From an uncultured bacterium (lineage in GTDB: Bacteria > Cyanobacteriota > Vampirovibrionia > Gastranaerophilales > Gastranaerophilaceae): a DNA stretch of 18,621 bases. The notes under the pieces are model-generated. The model did not search any database, had not been told where the DNA came from, and was given only the letters and a program-made list of their open reading frames with translations. Position numbers and translations under genes: made by a program. The stretch covers positions 1-18,621 of the forward strand of contig USFB01000036.1 of NCBI GenBank assembly GCA_900553895.1, given 5' to 3'. This document shows positions 6,674 through 12,834 of this stretch, piece by piece (the first letter of the stretch is position 1; the number at the start of each line of letters is the position of its first letter).

Positions 6674-7264
6674 ATGGGATATTTAGCAAATTTTATGGTA
6701 TATACGCTTGCAATGGTCGGAGTAATCGTCGTTGCACTTTTGATTTTTAAGAGTGCGACATCAGGCGGAATTACAGGCGGAAAATCTAAATACTTAAAAA
6801 TAATTGACACATTGAATCTTGCGCCAAGAAAGACACTCTACATAGTATCAACGGGCAGAGAAAAATTCTTGATTGCAGGTGATGTAGATAAAACAAGTCT
6901 GATTTCTAAATTGGAAACAGCGGAAGATTGTGGTGCGGCTTATGAAATACGTAATGACCGTATGGGTGAAGTCTCTTCTGATTTGTCCCTTACGGGCAAA
7001 CACCTCGCCCCAACCCTCTCCTCTAAGGAGAGGGAGTTCTCTGATTTGGCAAATCTTGCACAAGTACCCTCTCCTCGAGGGAAGATTAGGGAGGGGGCTT
7101 TTCAAGAAATTCAGTCCCCAATGACATTCCAAGAAACTATGTCAAAGCTTCCAAAAGCAAGTTTTATGGATAAATCAGATATCGGAATTAAATCAAGTAT
7201 GCTAAGTTCTAAAAATGCTGGTGGAAAGTCGGTTTTGAGGAATTTGGCTGAAAGGATGAGGTAA
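6674..7264 (+). CDS. fliO: Flagellar biosynthesis protein FliO-like, with translated repeat insertion
   Basis: A 196-aa protein. One N-terminal membrane helix (about 5-26, FMVYTLAMVGVIVVALLIF) is followed by the FliO cytoplasmic domain (about 40-82): LKIIDTLNLAPRKTLYIVST, GREKFLIAGD, SLISKLE. FliO is an accessory that stabilises assembly of the FliP ring in the flagellar export gate. FliO is absent from injectisomes, so its presence argues that this operon is flagellar. Residues about 109-142 are encoded by two facing GC-rich REP-like palindromes (7003-7098) that keep the frame open and insert Pro/Ser/Arg-rich sequence. The original tail (MTFQETMSKLPKASFMDK onward) resumes afterwards. AAAGGAC lies 9 nt ahead of the ATG. 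The gene is boxed by inverted copies of a ~150-nt element. Confidence 0.75.
   Translation: MGYLANFMVYTLAMVGVIVVALLIFKSATSGGITGGKSKYLKIIDTLNLAPRKTLYIVSTGREKFLIAGDVDKTSLISKLETAEDCGAAYEIRNDRMGEVSSDLSLTGKHLAPTLSSKEREFSDLANLAQVPSPRGKIREGAFQEIQSPMTFQETMSKLPKASFMDKSDIGIKSSMLSSKNAGGKSVLRNLAERMR
7003..7098. repeat. Pair of facing REP-like palindromes inside the fliO coding region
   Basis: The first unit (7003-7034) runs CCTCGCCCCAACCCTCTCC, then AAGGAGAGGG. The second (7066-7098) is the inverse type, ACCCTCTCC then GAGGG, ending AGGGAGGGGGC. Between them is a short palindrome (GATTT, GGC, AAATC). The arrangement REP - spacer palindrome - inverted REP recalls BIME elements. The same unit occurs singly at 14-47 and 8824-8864. 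Confidence 0.75.
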
Positions 7265-7270
7265 TTAATA

Positions 7271-7420
7271 ATGGACAATTGAAAGTGGAAAATGGAAAAT
7301 TATTAATGGTGCAAAAAATTGCACCCTACATTCTTTAATTTAAATACGTTCAATATTGAACTATGTAATCTTAATAATTATTTAAAACAATTTTCCACTT
7401 TCCATTTTCCATTTTCCATT
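7271..7420. repeat. MITE-like element, right copy flanking fliO (inverted)
   Basis: This is the inverse of 6483-6629. It has TGGAAAA iterations at one end, the GGTGCAA / TTGCACC core hairpin followed by CTACATT, and TTTTCCA iterations at the other end. In the core stem the copies differ by a C-to-T change that keeps an RNA pair (G-C to G-U). It occupies most of the 198-nt gap between fliO and fliP. No ORF is seen in it. Confidence 0.75.
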
Positions 7421-7462
7421 CACAAAACGATTTTAAAGTTTTAAACAAATAAGGAAATAAAA

Positions 7463-8101
7463 ATGGACTCAGTAATAAAAGATATGAACCCTGTTTTACA
7501 AATGCTTACGGTAATGTCGCTATTTTCGCTTTTACCGTTTGTATTTTGCTGTATGACTTGTTTTTTGAGATTTACAATTGTATTTTCTCTTTTAAAAACA
7601 GCAATGGGTGTTCAAGTACCACCTGCAATCGTTACAATTGGGTTGTGTATGATTTTAACATTTTACACAATGGGTGGAGTTTTTCAACAAATGTATGAAA
7701 GAGGTTCTGTGCCGTATCAAAAAACAGGAAACTTAATTGCGACAATTGATGAAGGCTCGAAACCTTTAAAAGAATTTATGATGAAACAAACAAGGGAAAA
7801 CGATTTGGCGTTTTTTGTAGAACTTAAACATAAAACACCGCCAAAATCACCTGAAGATATTACAATTTGGGAAGTTGCACCAGCTTATATTTTGAGCGAA
7901 TTAAAAACTGCGTTTGAAATTGGCTTCGTTGTGTTCGTTCCATTTATCGTGTTAGACCTTGTTGTTGCAAACATACTTCTTGCACTGGGTATGTTCATGT
8001 TATCACCTACAATCATTTCTCTACCGTTCAAGTTGCTTATCTTTATTGCCGTTGACGGTTGGGCGTTGATTGTACAGGGATTGGTGCAGAGTTATAATTA
8101 A
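7463..8101 (+). CDS. fliP: Flagellar export gate protein FliP (SctR family)
   Basis: A 212-aa member of the FliP/SctR family, five copies of which start the helical export gate of the flagellar type III system. Family signatures are FLRFTIVFSLLKTAMG (about 31-46), QPL-type KPLKEFMMKQTRENDLAFF (about 97-115), and PAYILSELKTAFEIGFVVFVPF. The C-terminal VVANILLALGMFMLSP then ISLPFKLLIFIAVDGW is also present. It lacks the cleavable signal peptide found in many flagellar FliP proteins and begins directly at the first membrane helix. Both that and the NILLALGM...LSP wording are closer to injectisome SctR. The neighbouring FliO favours a flagellar assignment. AAGGAA sits 8 nt before the ATG. The order FliM/N-O-P-Q-R is the classical one. 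Confidence 0.92.
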   Translation: MDSVIKDMNPVLQMLTVMSLFSLLPFVFCCMTCFLRFTIVFSLLKTAMGVQVPPAIVTIGLCMILTFYTMGGVFQQMYERGSVPYQKTGNLIATIDEGSKPLKEFMMKQTRENDLAFFVELKHKTPPKSPEDITIWEVAPAYILSELKTAFEIGFVVFVPFIVLDLVVANILLALGMFMLSPTIISLPFKLLIFIAVDGWALIVQGLVQSYN

Positions 8102-8152
8102 ATTGTCAATTATAAATAACTCAAACAGTATAACTAGAGTGAGGACCTAAAA

Positions 8153-8641
8153 ATGGAAATGCTAACTGAATATCTTGCAAAAGGCTTCATGGTAATGCTT
8201 TCAATCTCTATGCCTTGCGTACTGACTGCAGCCGCAATCGGTTTGGTCGTTGGTATTATTCAGGCGGTTACACAGGTACAAGAACAAACCATCGCCGCTG
8301 CACCAAAAATCTTTGCTGTATTTTTGGTTATTGTAATAGGCGGTATGGGATTTATCAAACTGCTTACAAACTTTTTTACAGAAGGCATGTCACTCGCGTT
8401 CAATTCTGTTCCGAAAAACGATGCGTTTGTGCTTCCTGCGGATTATTATAAATACACAACTCCTTTCGAAGGTGAGATGAAGGATTCTTTTAAAAACGCG
8501 CCAACGGTTAAAGAAGTTATGAAAAATCCTGGCAAAGTTCCTTATATAGACAAGGCGCAAAAGATTAAATATGATACTGCACCAAAAGCACCTATGCCAA
8601 AGGGAAATTTTGTTGAGATTAATAAAATGTTGGGAAGATAA
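8153..8641 (+). CDS. fliQ: Flagellar export gate protein FliQ with long C-terminal extension
   Basis: Residues 1-86 are a complete FliQ/SctS: two membrane helices around the signature GLVVGIIQAVTQVQEQTIAA then PKIFAVFLVIVIGG. Four FliQ subunits wrap FliP5-FliR1 in the export gate. The family is normally about 90 aa, and this protein has 162. Residues 87-162 add a Lys/Pro-rich, probably unstructured tail (PFEGEMKDSF, NAPTVKEVMKNPGKVPYID, APKAPMPKGNFVEINKMLG) with no homology I recognise. GAGGA lies 7 nt before the ATG. The 51-nt gap from fliP is short, so co-transcription is likely; the next gap (244 nt) is filled with repeats. Confidence 0.9.
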   Translation: MEMLTEYLAKGFMVMLSISMPCVLTAAAIGLVVGIIQAVTQVQEQTIAAAPKIFAVFLVIVIGGMGFIKLLTNFFTEGMSLAFNSVPKNDAFVLPADYYKYTTPFEGEMKDSFKNAPTVKEVMKNPGKVPYIDKAQKIKYDTAPKAPMPKGNFVEINKMLGR

Positions 8642-8710
8642 ATAATTGTCAATTGATTTAGATTCCCACCAAACGAAAGGATAAAATAACAAAATAATAG
8701 TTATTAAAAA

Positions 8711-8725
8711 GCTGAATTCTTCAGC
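8711..8725. repeat. Short perfect palindrome in the fliQ downstream gap
   Basis: GCTGAA, TTC, TTCAGC forms a six-pair hairpin with a three-base loop. It begins the repeat-filled stretch 8700-8870 between fliQ and the secreted-protein gene. It is not followed by a T-run, so a terminator is unlikely. Confidence 0.45.
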
Positions 8726-8785
8726 CTAATCGGCTTCAGAATGACGGCACGCTTGAAAGTCACACGCCAAAAATATAGAATGTAG

Positions 8786-8804
8786 GTTGGGCTTTCAGCC
8801 CAAC
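8786..8804. repeat. GTTGGGCT hairpin repeat
   Basis: GTTGGGCT (8786-8793), TTC, AGCCCAAC (8797-8804) is a perfect eight-pair hairpin preceded by TGTAG. A partial relative (CCCAACCTAC) occurs near 17323. It looks like a dispersed intergenic palindrome of the type common in this lineage. No T-run follows. Confidence 0.5.
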
Positions 8805-8823
8805 AATAACTAAAGAGGGATAA

Positions 8824-8864
8824 ACCCCTCACCCCTAACCCCTCTCCCACAAGGGGCGAGGGGA
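8824..8864. repeat. GC-rich REP-like palindrome, copy at 8824
   Basis: CCCCTCACCCC, a TAACCCCTCTCC middle, then GGGGCGAGGGG forms an 11-base arm pair with one mismatch. It is the same family as the two units embedded in fliO. It ends 21 nt before the TTG start of the secreted-protein gene and could fold in the leader of that transcript. Confidence 0.65.
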
Positions 8865-8885
8865 ACAGGATAAAAAGGAAAAAAC

Positions 8886-9266
8886 TTGAAAAAATTACTT
8901 ACATCATTAATATTTATACTAAGCGCAAGCTACGCTTGCGCTTACGAAACCTGCCTTATTACAGCAGACGGCAAACTTACTGATATTAGCATCGAAAACA
9001 ACGATATTATTGATGTATGTCCGATTTTTACAGTTATGAACGAAAAAAACACGCTTCTTGTACGTCCGCTTAAAGAAGGCGAAACAAGGTTTTGCGTGCT
9101 TAAAAACAATAAAGATAAAATTATGTTTACTGTCAAGGTCGAGGCAGATAAAACAACAATAGATGACGTCGACGGTTTCGACATTCTTGGAATCGACGAA
9201 CCACCACAAGAATATGAATACGAATTGGATAAACCTCCAGAAATGCAAACGAATGAAATTGAATAG
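8886..9266 (+). CDS. Small secreted (periplasmic) protein with pilus/secretin N-domain-like sequence
   Basis: A 126-aa protein with a signal peptide (MKKLLTSLIFILSASYACA; cleavage probably after A17-C18-A19). The start is TTG at 8886, supported by AAAGGA about 7 nt upstream and by the signal peptide beginning there. Residues 28-88 have a beta-rich pattern (IIDVCPIFTVMNEKNTLLV, then KEGETRFCVL, then FTVKVEAD). This resembles the small N-terminal domain of pilus/secretin biogenesis proteins, in which a hydrophobic strand is followed by a Gly-Glu-Thr turn. The tail is acidic and Pro-rich (EPPQEYEYELDKPPEMQ). It sits between fliQ and fliR, where no standard flagellar gene belongs, so a role in the export gate or periplasmic rod/ring is possible but unproven. 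Confidence 0.7.
   Translation: MKKLLTSLIFILSASYACAYETCLITADGKLTDISIENNDIIDVCPIFTVMNEKNTLLVRPLKEGETRFCVLKNNKDKIMFTVKVEADKTTIDDVDGFDILGIDEPPQEYEYELDKPPEMQTNEIE
8921..8943 (+). promoter_or_regulatory. Perfect 10-bp hairpin inside the signal peptide coding region
   Basis: AAGCGCAAGC (8921-8930), TAC, GCTTGCGCTT (8934-8943) is a perfect inverted repeat and encodes residues 13-19 (SASYACA). In an AT-rich gene it would be a stable mRNA hairpin about 35 nt after the start codon, able to slow early elongation at the signal peptide. Coincidence or repeat insertion are alternatives. Confidence 0.4.
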
Positions 9267-9312
9267 GTAAACTCTTCAACTTTTCATCCGTTCCACCTTT
9301 CAACTTAAAAAA

Positions 9313-10092
9313 ATGGACAACCTTATACAACAAATCTCAATCTTATTTCCACAATTTGACCACTGGTTTTCAGCGGGCATAATCGTTTTTGCGCGCTTGT
9401 TGGGATTTGTGCGTTTTGCTCCGATTTTTAACCGTAAGGAAATTGCCGGACTTGTAAAATTAGCGTTTGTGTTTATTCTTACTGTAATGATTACTCCTAT
9501 TCTTAAACCTGCAGCACCACCTGCGGATATTTCACCACTTTTACTTTTGCTTTTAAACTTTGCAGTAGGTGCAATTATTGGATATATTGCACAACTTTTA
9601 ATTTTAGCGATTGAAGCAGGTGGTGACATGATTAATACTCAAATGGGTTTATCATCAGCCATGGTAATGGATCCGACGTCTAATAGTCAAACGTCTATTT
9701 TGAGCCGTATTATTACACTTTTGGGGATTCTTATTTTTATTGAACTCGGCGGTTTTTATTGGCTAATTAACGCTCTTATGCGTAGTTTTGAAATTTTTCC
9801 AATCTACGCTGTTGCTATTCCGCTTGAAAAAATTATCAATATGGATCACTTGATAACAACCACTTCTAATGTACTTTATATGGGCTTGCAAATAGCTTCT
9901 CCCGTACTTTTAGCTACTTTAGGACAAGATATTATTCTTGGTGTAATTTCTAAAACTGCACCACAAGTAAACGTTTTTCAATTAAGCTTCCTATTTAAAC
10001 CTGTGTTCGGTGCAGCGATTATGATTTGGATTCTGCCAATGTTGATTAACGTTATTTCAGAATTCTTTTTATCTTTTTCTACGATTTATTAA
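9313..10092 (+). CDS. fliR: Flagellar export gate protein FliR
   Basis: A 259-aa polytopic protein with about six membrane segments and the FliR/SctT family landmarks: ARLLGFVRFAPIFNRKEIAG (about 27-46), the conserved GDMINTQMGLSSAMVMDP (about 104-121), and APQVNVFQLSFLFKPVFG near 222-239. One FliR caps FliP5FliQ4 in the inner-membrane export gate. The length is normal. No good Shine-Dalgarno precedes the ATG at 9313, unlike the other genes of this operon. Translation may depend on coupling to the gene ending 46 nt upstream. fliR is followed by a terminator-like hairpin and by unrelated genes, so flhB and flhA, which often follow fliR, must be elsewhere. Confidence 0.93.
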   Translation: MDNLIQQISILFPQFDHWFSAGIIVFARLLGFVRFAPIFNRKEIAGLVKLAFVFILTVMITPILKPAAPPADISPLLLLLLNFAVGAIIGYIAQLLILAIEAGGDMINTQMGLSSAMVMDPTSNSQTSILSRIITLLGILIFIELGGFYWLINALMRSFEIFPIYAVAIPLEKIINMDHLITTTSNVLYMGLQIASPVLLATLGQDIILGVISKTAPQVNVFQLSFLFKPVFGAAIMIWILPMLINVISEFFLSFSTIY

Positions 10093-10099
10093 AGTTACT

Positions 10100-10127
10100 G
10101 GTGCAAAAAAATTGCACCTGCATTTTT
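10100..10127 (+). terminator. Terminator after fliR
   Basis: GGTGCAA (10100-10106) pairs with TTGCACC (10112-10118), followed closely by TGCATTTTTG. It lies 7 nt after the fliR stop. The stem is the same core palindrome found in the repeat element around fliO, so a repeat fragment may serve here as a terminator. Confidence 0.6.
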
Positions 10128-10224
10128 GAATTAAAAATATCATATCCTTAATATTTCTTAAAATACACCTTTCTTTTTAACATGTTTGTTCTAATATAGA
10201 TGAAATATTATTTTATATCACAAA

Positions 10225-10233
10225 TGATATACT
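10225..10233 (+). promoter_or_regulatory. Extended -10 promoter for the tagged-protein pair
   Basis: TGATATACT matches the extended -10 form (TG, one base, TATACT). No good -35 is seen 17 nt upstream, which an extended -10 can tolerate. It lies 43 nt before the ATG at 10276, ahead of a very strong AAAAAGGAGG site (10260-10269). Confidence 0.4.
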
Positions 10234-10275
10234 AATCTAGTAAATTTCTAATTATGTGTAAAAAGGAGGTTATTA

Positions 10276-11466
10276 ATGAGAATATCACCCATCAAAAGTA
10301 GTACAAATTTTTCCAAACCGGCATTTAAAGGGTACATTGTAGAAGATAAAAGTCCTTATCTTTTTGAAGAACCTGTAACACACAGAACTGCCGCAACCTA
10401 TACGGGAAGACGTATAGAAAAAACTCTTGGAGGTTTTCATAACAATATCACAGGAAAAATTTATTATACAGACCCGTTAGAAAAAGTTAATGATAATCTT
10501 AGAGAAATGGTAGATTATGTAGTTTATGATGATGAACCAAAATTCCCTGATATAAATAATGAAGTTAGCAAATTGTATTTTGGAACGAATGGAGATCAAT
10601 GGGAAATTAAAAAAAGATTTAAAGATTCAAAAGATTATTTCTATCGTTTAGAAATGGCTGACAGCAAAACAGTTGGAGAATACGAGCAAAAAGTTTGGAA
10701 TAATATTGATAAAGAAAATTCCAGAAGAAATGCCGAATATTTTAAAGCTCATGTAAACGATGCAAAATACAACCAAGAAACCATTGCCAACTGCGAAGCA
10801 ATATTTAAAGAATCTGACGATTTAAGATATAAAAAAAATAATATAGCATCTGAAATAAGTAGTATTAAAAATTCTATAAGACATTGTGAAGCTGATATTC
10901 CAAGAGCAGAAATGGAATTAAATCACAGAACAGAAATTGATAAAATGTTGACTGAAAAAATAAAAAATTTACAAGAAAGAAAAAACAATTACACAAAAAT
11001 TCTTGAACAATTAGATACAAACAAGACTAAAGATGCATCAACATTAAATTCTATTGAAAAACTCGCTCAAATAAACTCAGAAGGTCATCACGAAATTAAT
11101 AGAACAAAAATTTTCACTTATAATGATTTTATATCAGAATCTGAGGCCTCTAAAAACTTTAACGAAACAAAATCAATATTTGAAAAAAATATGCCAAAAG
11201 AAGCTTCTGAAAAAAATGTAGTTCTTGAAAATATCGAAAAATTGACTAAATCAATCGGTGAATTCACTAGAAAAGCAGAAGAAAACCAAACATATATTAA
11301 AAAGATAAGTGACTACATAAAAGCTTTACCCCAAATTATAGCCGATAAAAATAAAGATTTAGCAAATCATAATCAACAATTTGAAAAAGTTAAAGCTAAC
11401 TTAATACCGTATTTTGATAAATTGAAAAATTATTTTTATTCTCGCGGTTTAAAAACAATCAGATAA
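10276..11466 (+). CDS. Tagged coiled-coil protein of unknown function (396 aa)
   Basis: It begins MRISPIKSSTNF and then AFKGYI, a version of the N-terminal tag shared by five proteins in the window. AAAAAGGAGG ends 6 nt before the ATG, the strongest ribosome binding site in this region. Residues about 30-150 form a globular, Tyr-rich part with several charged turns. Residues about 170-260 and 300-385 are Lys/Glu/Asn-rich with heptad-like spacing and likely form two long coiled coils (IKNLQERKNNYTKILEQLD in the first). There is no signal peptide, TM segment or enzyme motif. It lies 17 nt before the next tagged gene and is presumably co-transcribed with it. An export substrate, scaffold or surface protein are all possible; I do not recognise the family. 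Confidence 0.8.
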   Translation: MRISPIKSSTNFSKPAFKGYIVEDKSPYLFEEPVTHRTAATYTGRRIEKTLGGFHNNITGKIYYTDPLEKVNDNLREMVDYVVYDDEPKFPDINNEVSKLYFGTNGDQWEIKKRFKDSKDYFYRLEMADSKTVGEYEQKVWNNIDKENSRRNAEYFKAHVNDAKYNQETIANCEAIFKESDDLRYKKNNIASEISSIKNSIRHCEADIPRAEMELNHRTEIDKMLTEKIKNLQERKNNYTKILEQLDTNKTKDASTLNSIEKLAQINSEGHHEINRTKIFTYNDFISESEASKNFNETKSIFEKNMPKEASEKNVVLENIEKLTKSIGEFTRKAEENQTYIKKISDYIKALPQIIADKNKDLANHNQQFEKVKANLIPYFDKLKNYFYSRGLKTIR

Positions 11467-11483
11467 TTATAGGAGTTGACAAA

Positions 11484-12380
11484 ATGAAAATTAATGCAAT
11501 AAGTAATACAAATTTTAGAGGTTTATTTACGAATAAATCCGCACAAAACGGTGGAAATTGGAGAATGGAATACAGTCCGTACGCTTGGGAATCTAAAAAT
11601 GGTTGGGAAATAGATTCTAAAATGGCACGTCAATGTGATATTGATGTTTTTGGAACTTGTATTCCTAACAATGAAAAAATTTACACAGAAAAAAATGGAA
11701 GAAAATCAGCCAAAGATATTTTAGGTACAGAATTCTATTATGAATACGACAACGGCAAGGTTAGAAAGACAATTACAGAAGTTCCTGCAATGAACCGAGA
11801 AGACTCTTTAAAAGTTTATAATCAAAAATTGAATAAGTTTTTGGAAATGAAAAAAGAAAAAGCAGAAAATATAGAAAATGCCGTTGCCAATGCAACAAAA
11901 AATCTTGATGATGATGCAGAGATGTTTTATAGCAGAGCGGATGATTTAAAAAATAGTTATTTTGGCAGAAGTTATTCAACAGAAGACTCTTCCAAAGTGA
12001 TGGAAAATAAATTTAATAAAGTAAAAGATTCTTTAGAAGATGTTACAAAACAATTTAAAAATTATGCTAATCTAAGAGATTCAAGCGATAGAGTAAAACA
12101 ACGCATTTACGACAATGAAAAAGAAATCAGTCTATTATTTGAAAAAAGAAAATCAGGCAAATTGATTGACATCAGCCGTCGTGATATTTACGATCCAAAT
12201 AAAGCATTGTGGAGTGCTTTGCAAAATATCAAAGAAGCTGCTGAAAAATATGTATCACTTCCGCATAAAACAATTTCTGTTCAAGAAATTTTAAAGGCAG
12301 TTGGTACAAAAGCTAAAAAAGTTGATATTCCAAAATTAGCTATTCAATATGTTGATACTTTAATTAGAAATCGTATCTAA
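11484..12380 (+). CDS. Tagged protein of unknown function (298 aa), partner of 10276-11466
   Basis: It begins MKINAISNTNFRGLF; the ISNTNF-x-G-x-F block is nearly identical to that of the protein at 2240-2932 on the other strand. AGGAG lies 8 nt ahead of the ATG. The next ~100 residues are aromatic-rich with two Cys (QCDIDVFGTCIPNNEKIY). From about residue 115 to 215 the sequence is Lys/Glu/Asn-rich helix, likely coiled coil. The C-terminus contains an LIDISRRDIYDPNKALWSAL stretch. There is no signal peptide or TM segment. Its stop codon lies inside the first copy of the 60-nt repeat 12377-12436, which contains its terminator. Family not recognised. Confidence 0.8.
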   Translation: MKINAISNTNFRGLFTNKSAQNGGNWRMEYSPYAWESKNGWEIDSKMARQCDIDVFGTCIPNNEKIYTEKNGRKSAKDILGTEFYYEYDNGKVRKTITEVPAMNREDSLKVYNQKLNKFLEMKKEKAENIENAVANATKNLDDDAEMFYSRADDLKNSYFGRSYSTEDSSKVMENKFNKVKDSLEDVTKQFKNYANLRDSSDRVKQRIYDNEKEISLLFEKRKSGKLIDISRRDIYDPNKALWSALQNIKEAAEKYVSLPHKTISVQEILKAVGTKAKKVDIPKLAIQYVDTLIRNRI

Positions 12381-12436
12381 TTGGGTAATTTAAAAATTTT
12401 TAATCCCTCTTAATCTTATTTAGGAGGGATTTTTAT
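12377..12436 (+). repeat. 60-bp direct repeat, copy 1 (left flank of the ART cassette)
   Basis: It aligns without gaps to 14078-14137 with 7 differences in 60 positions and is almost identical over the last 36 bases. It starts at the stop codon of the 11484-12380 gene. The two copies are 1701 bp apart and bracket exactly the minus-strand ART gene and its small partner. Confidence 0.8.
12402..12434 (+). terminator. Terminator after the tagged gene pair
   Basis: AATCCCTC (12402-12409) pairs with GAGGGATT (12424-12431) and a T-run follows. It lies 22 nt past the stop of the 298-aa gene and is part of the 60-bp direct repeat. Confidence 0.65.
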
Positions 12437-12444
12437 CATAACAA

Positions 12445-12807
12445 TTACTTATTCTCGTATGGCACTTGGGTGTATTTGCCTTCATCTATAAGTTTGTTTC
12501 TAAAAGCCTGTCTTTCTTCATAAGATTGTAAGTTTCTTAGTTTCTTTTAATCTTCAGGCGAAAAGACTATTTTCCCCCATTTCATGCCAGCCCAATCGCT
12601 AGGACCTGAAACACTGTTCGGCAAATCACGTTCATCTATCTTTTTGCCATCTATTTCTACATACACTTTTTTGCGAGGTACAAAGATATCTTTAGCTAAA
12701 TAACCTACTTCTGACAAAAACATTCCTGCCAAGGCAAATTTACGAGAAATATTTTTTTTAATATTGCCTTGCATAGATATTGCAGGTTGTATTGTATCTA
12801 TTTTCAT
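12445..12807 (-). pseudogene. Small tagged protein downstream of the ART, interrupted by an in-frame TAA
   Basis: The first segment, 12547-12807, encodes 86 aa starting MKIDTIQPAISMQGNIKKNI, a variant of the shared N-terminus. AAAGGAGG lies 8 nt upstream, which is a strong start. After the TAA at 12547-12549 the same frame continues for 33 sense codons to a second TAA at 12445-12447. The tail reads KKLRNLQSYEERQAFRNKLI then DEGKYTQVPYENK, a plausible charged helix, not junk. So the gene is either a recent nonsense pseudogene of about 120 codons or ends at 86 aa with a fossil tail; stop read-through is possible. It follows the ART gene by 27 nt on the same strand, the place where an immunity or accessory protein often lies. 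No family recognised. Confidence 0.6.
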
Positions 12808-12834
12808 TATGTTGACCTCCTTTGCATTATATCA

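Noticed and set aside
6848..7132. 94-aa minus-strand and 64-aa plus-strand frames inside fliO
   Set aside because: Both are shadows of fliO made open by the GC-rich REP pair; the FliO domain lies in the other frame.
5338..10092. Plain injectisome (non-flagellar type III) operon
   Set aside because: The FliO-like gene between the switch protein and FliP is a flagellar marker, so a flagellar origin is preferred; the hybrid idea is kept only as a finding.
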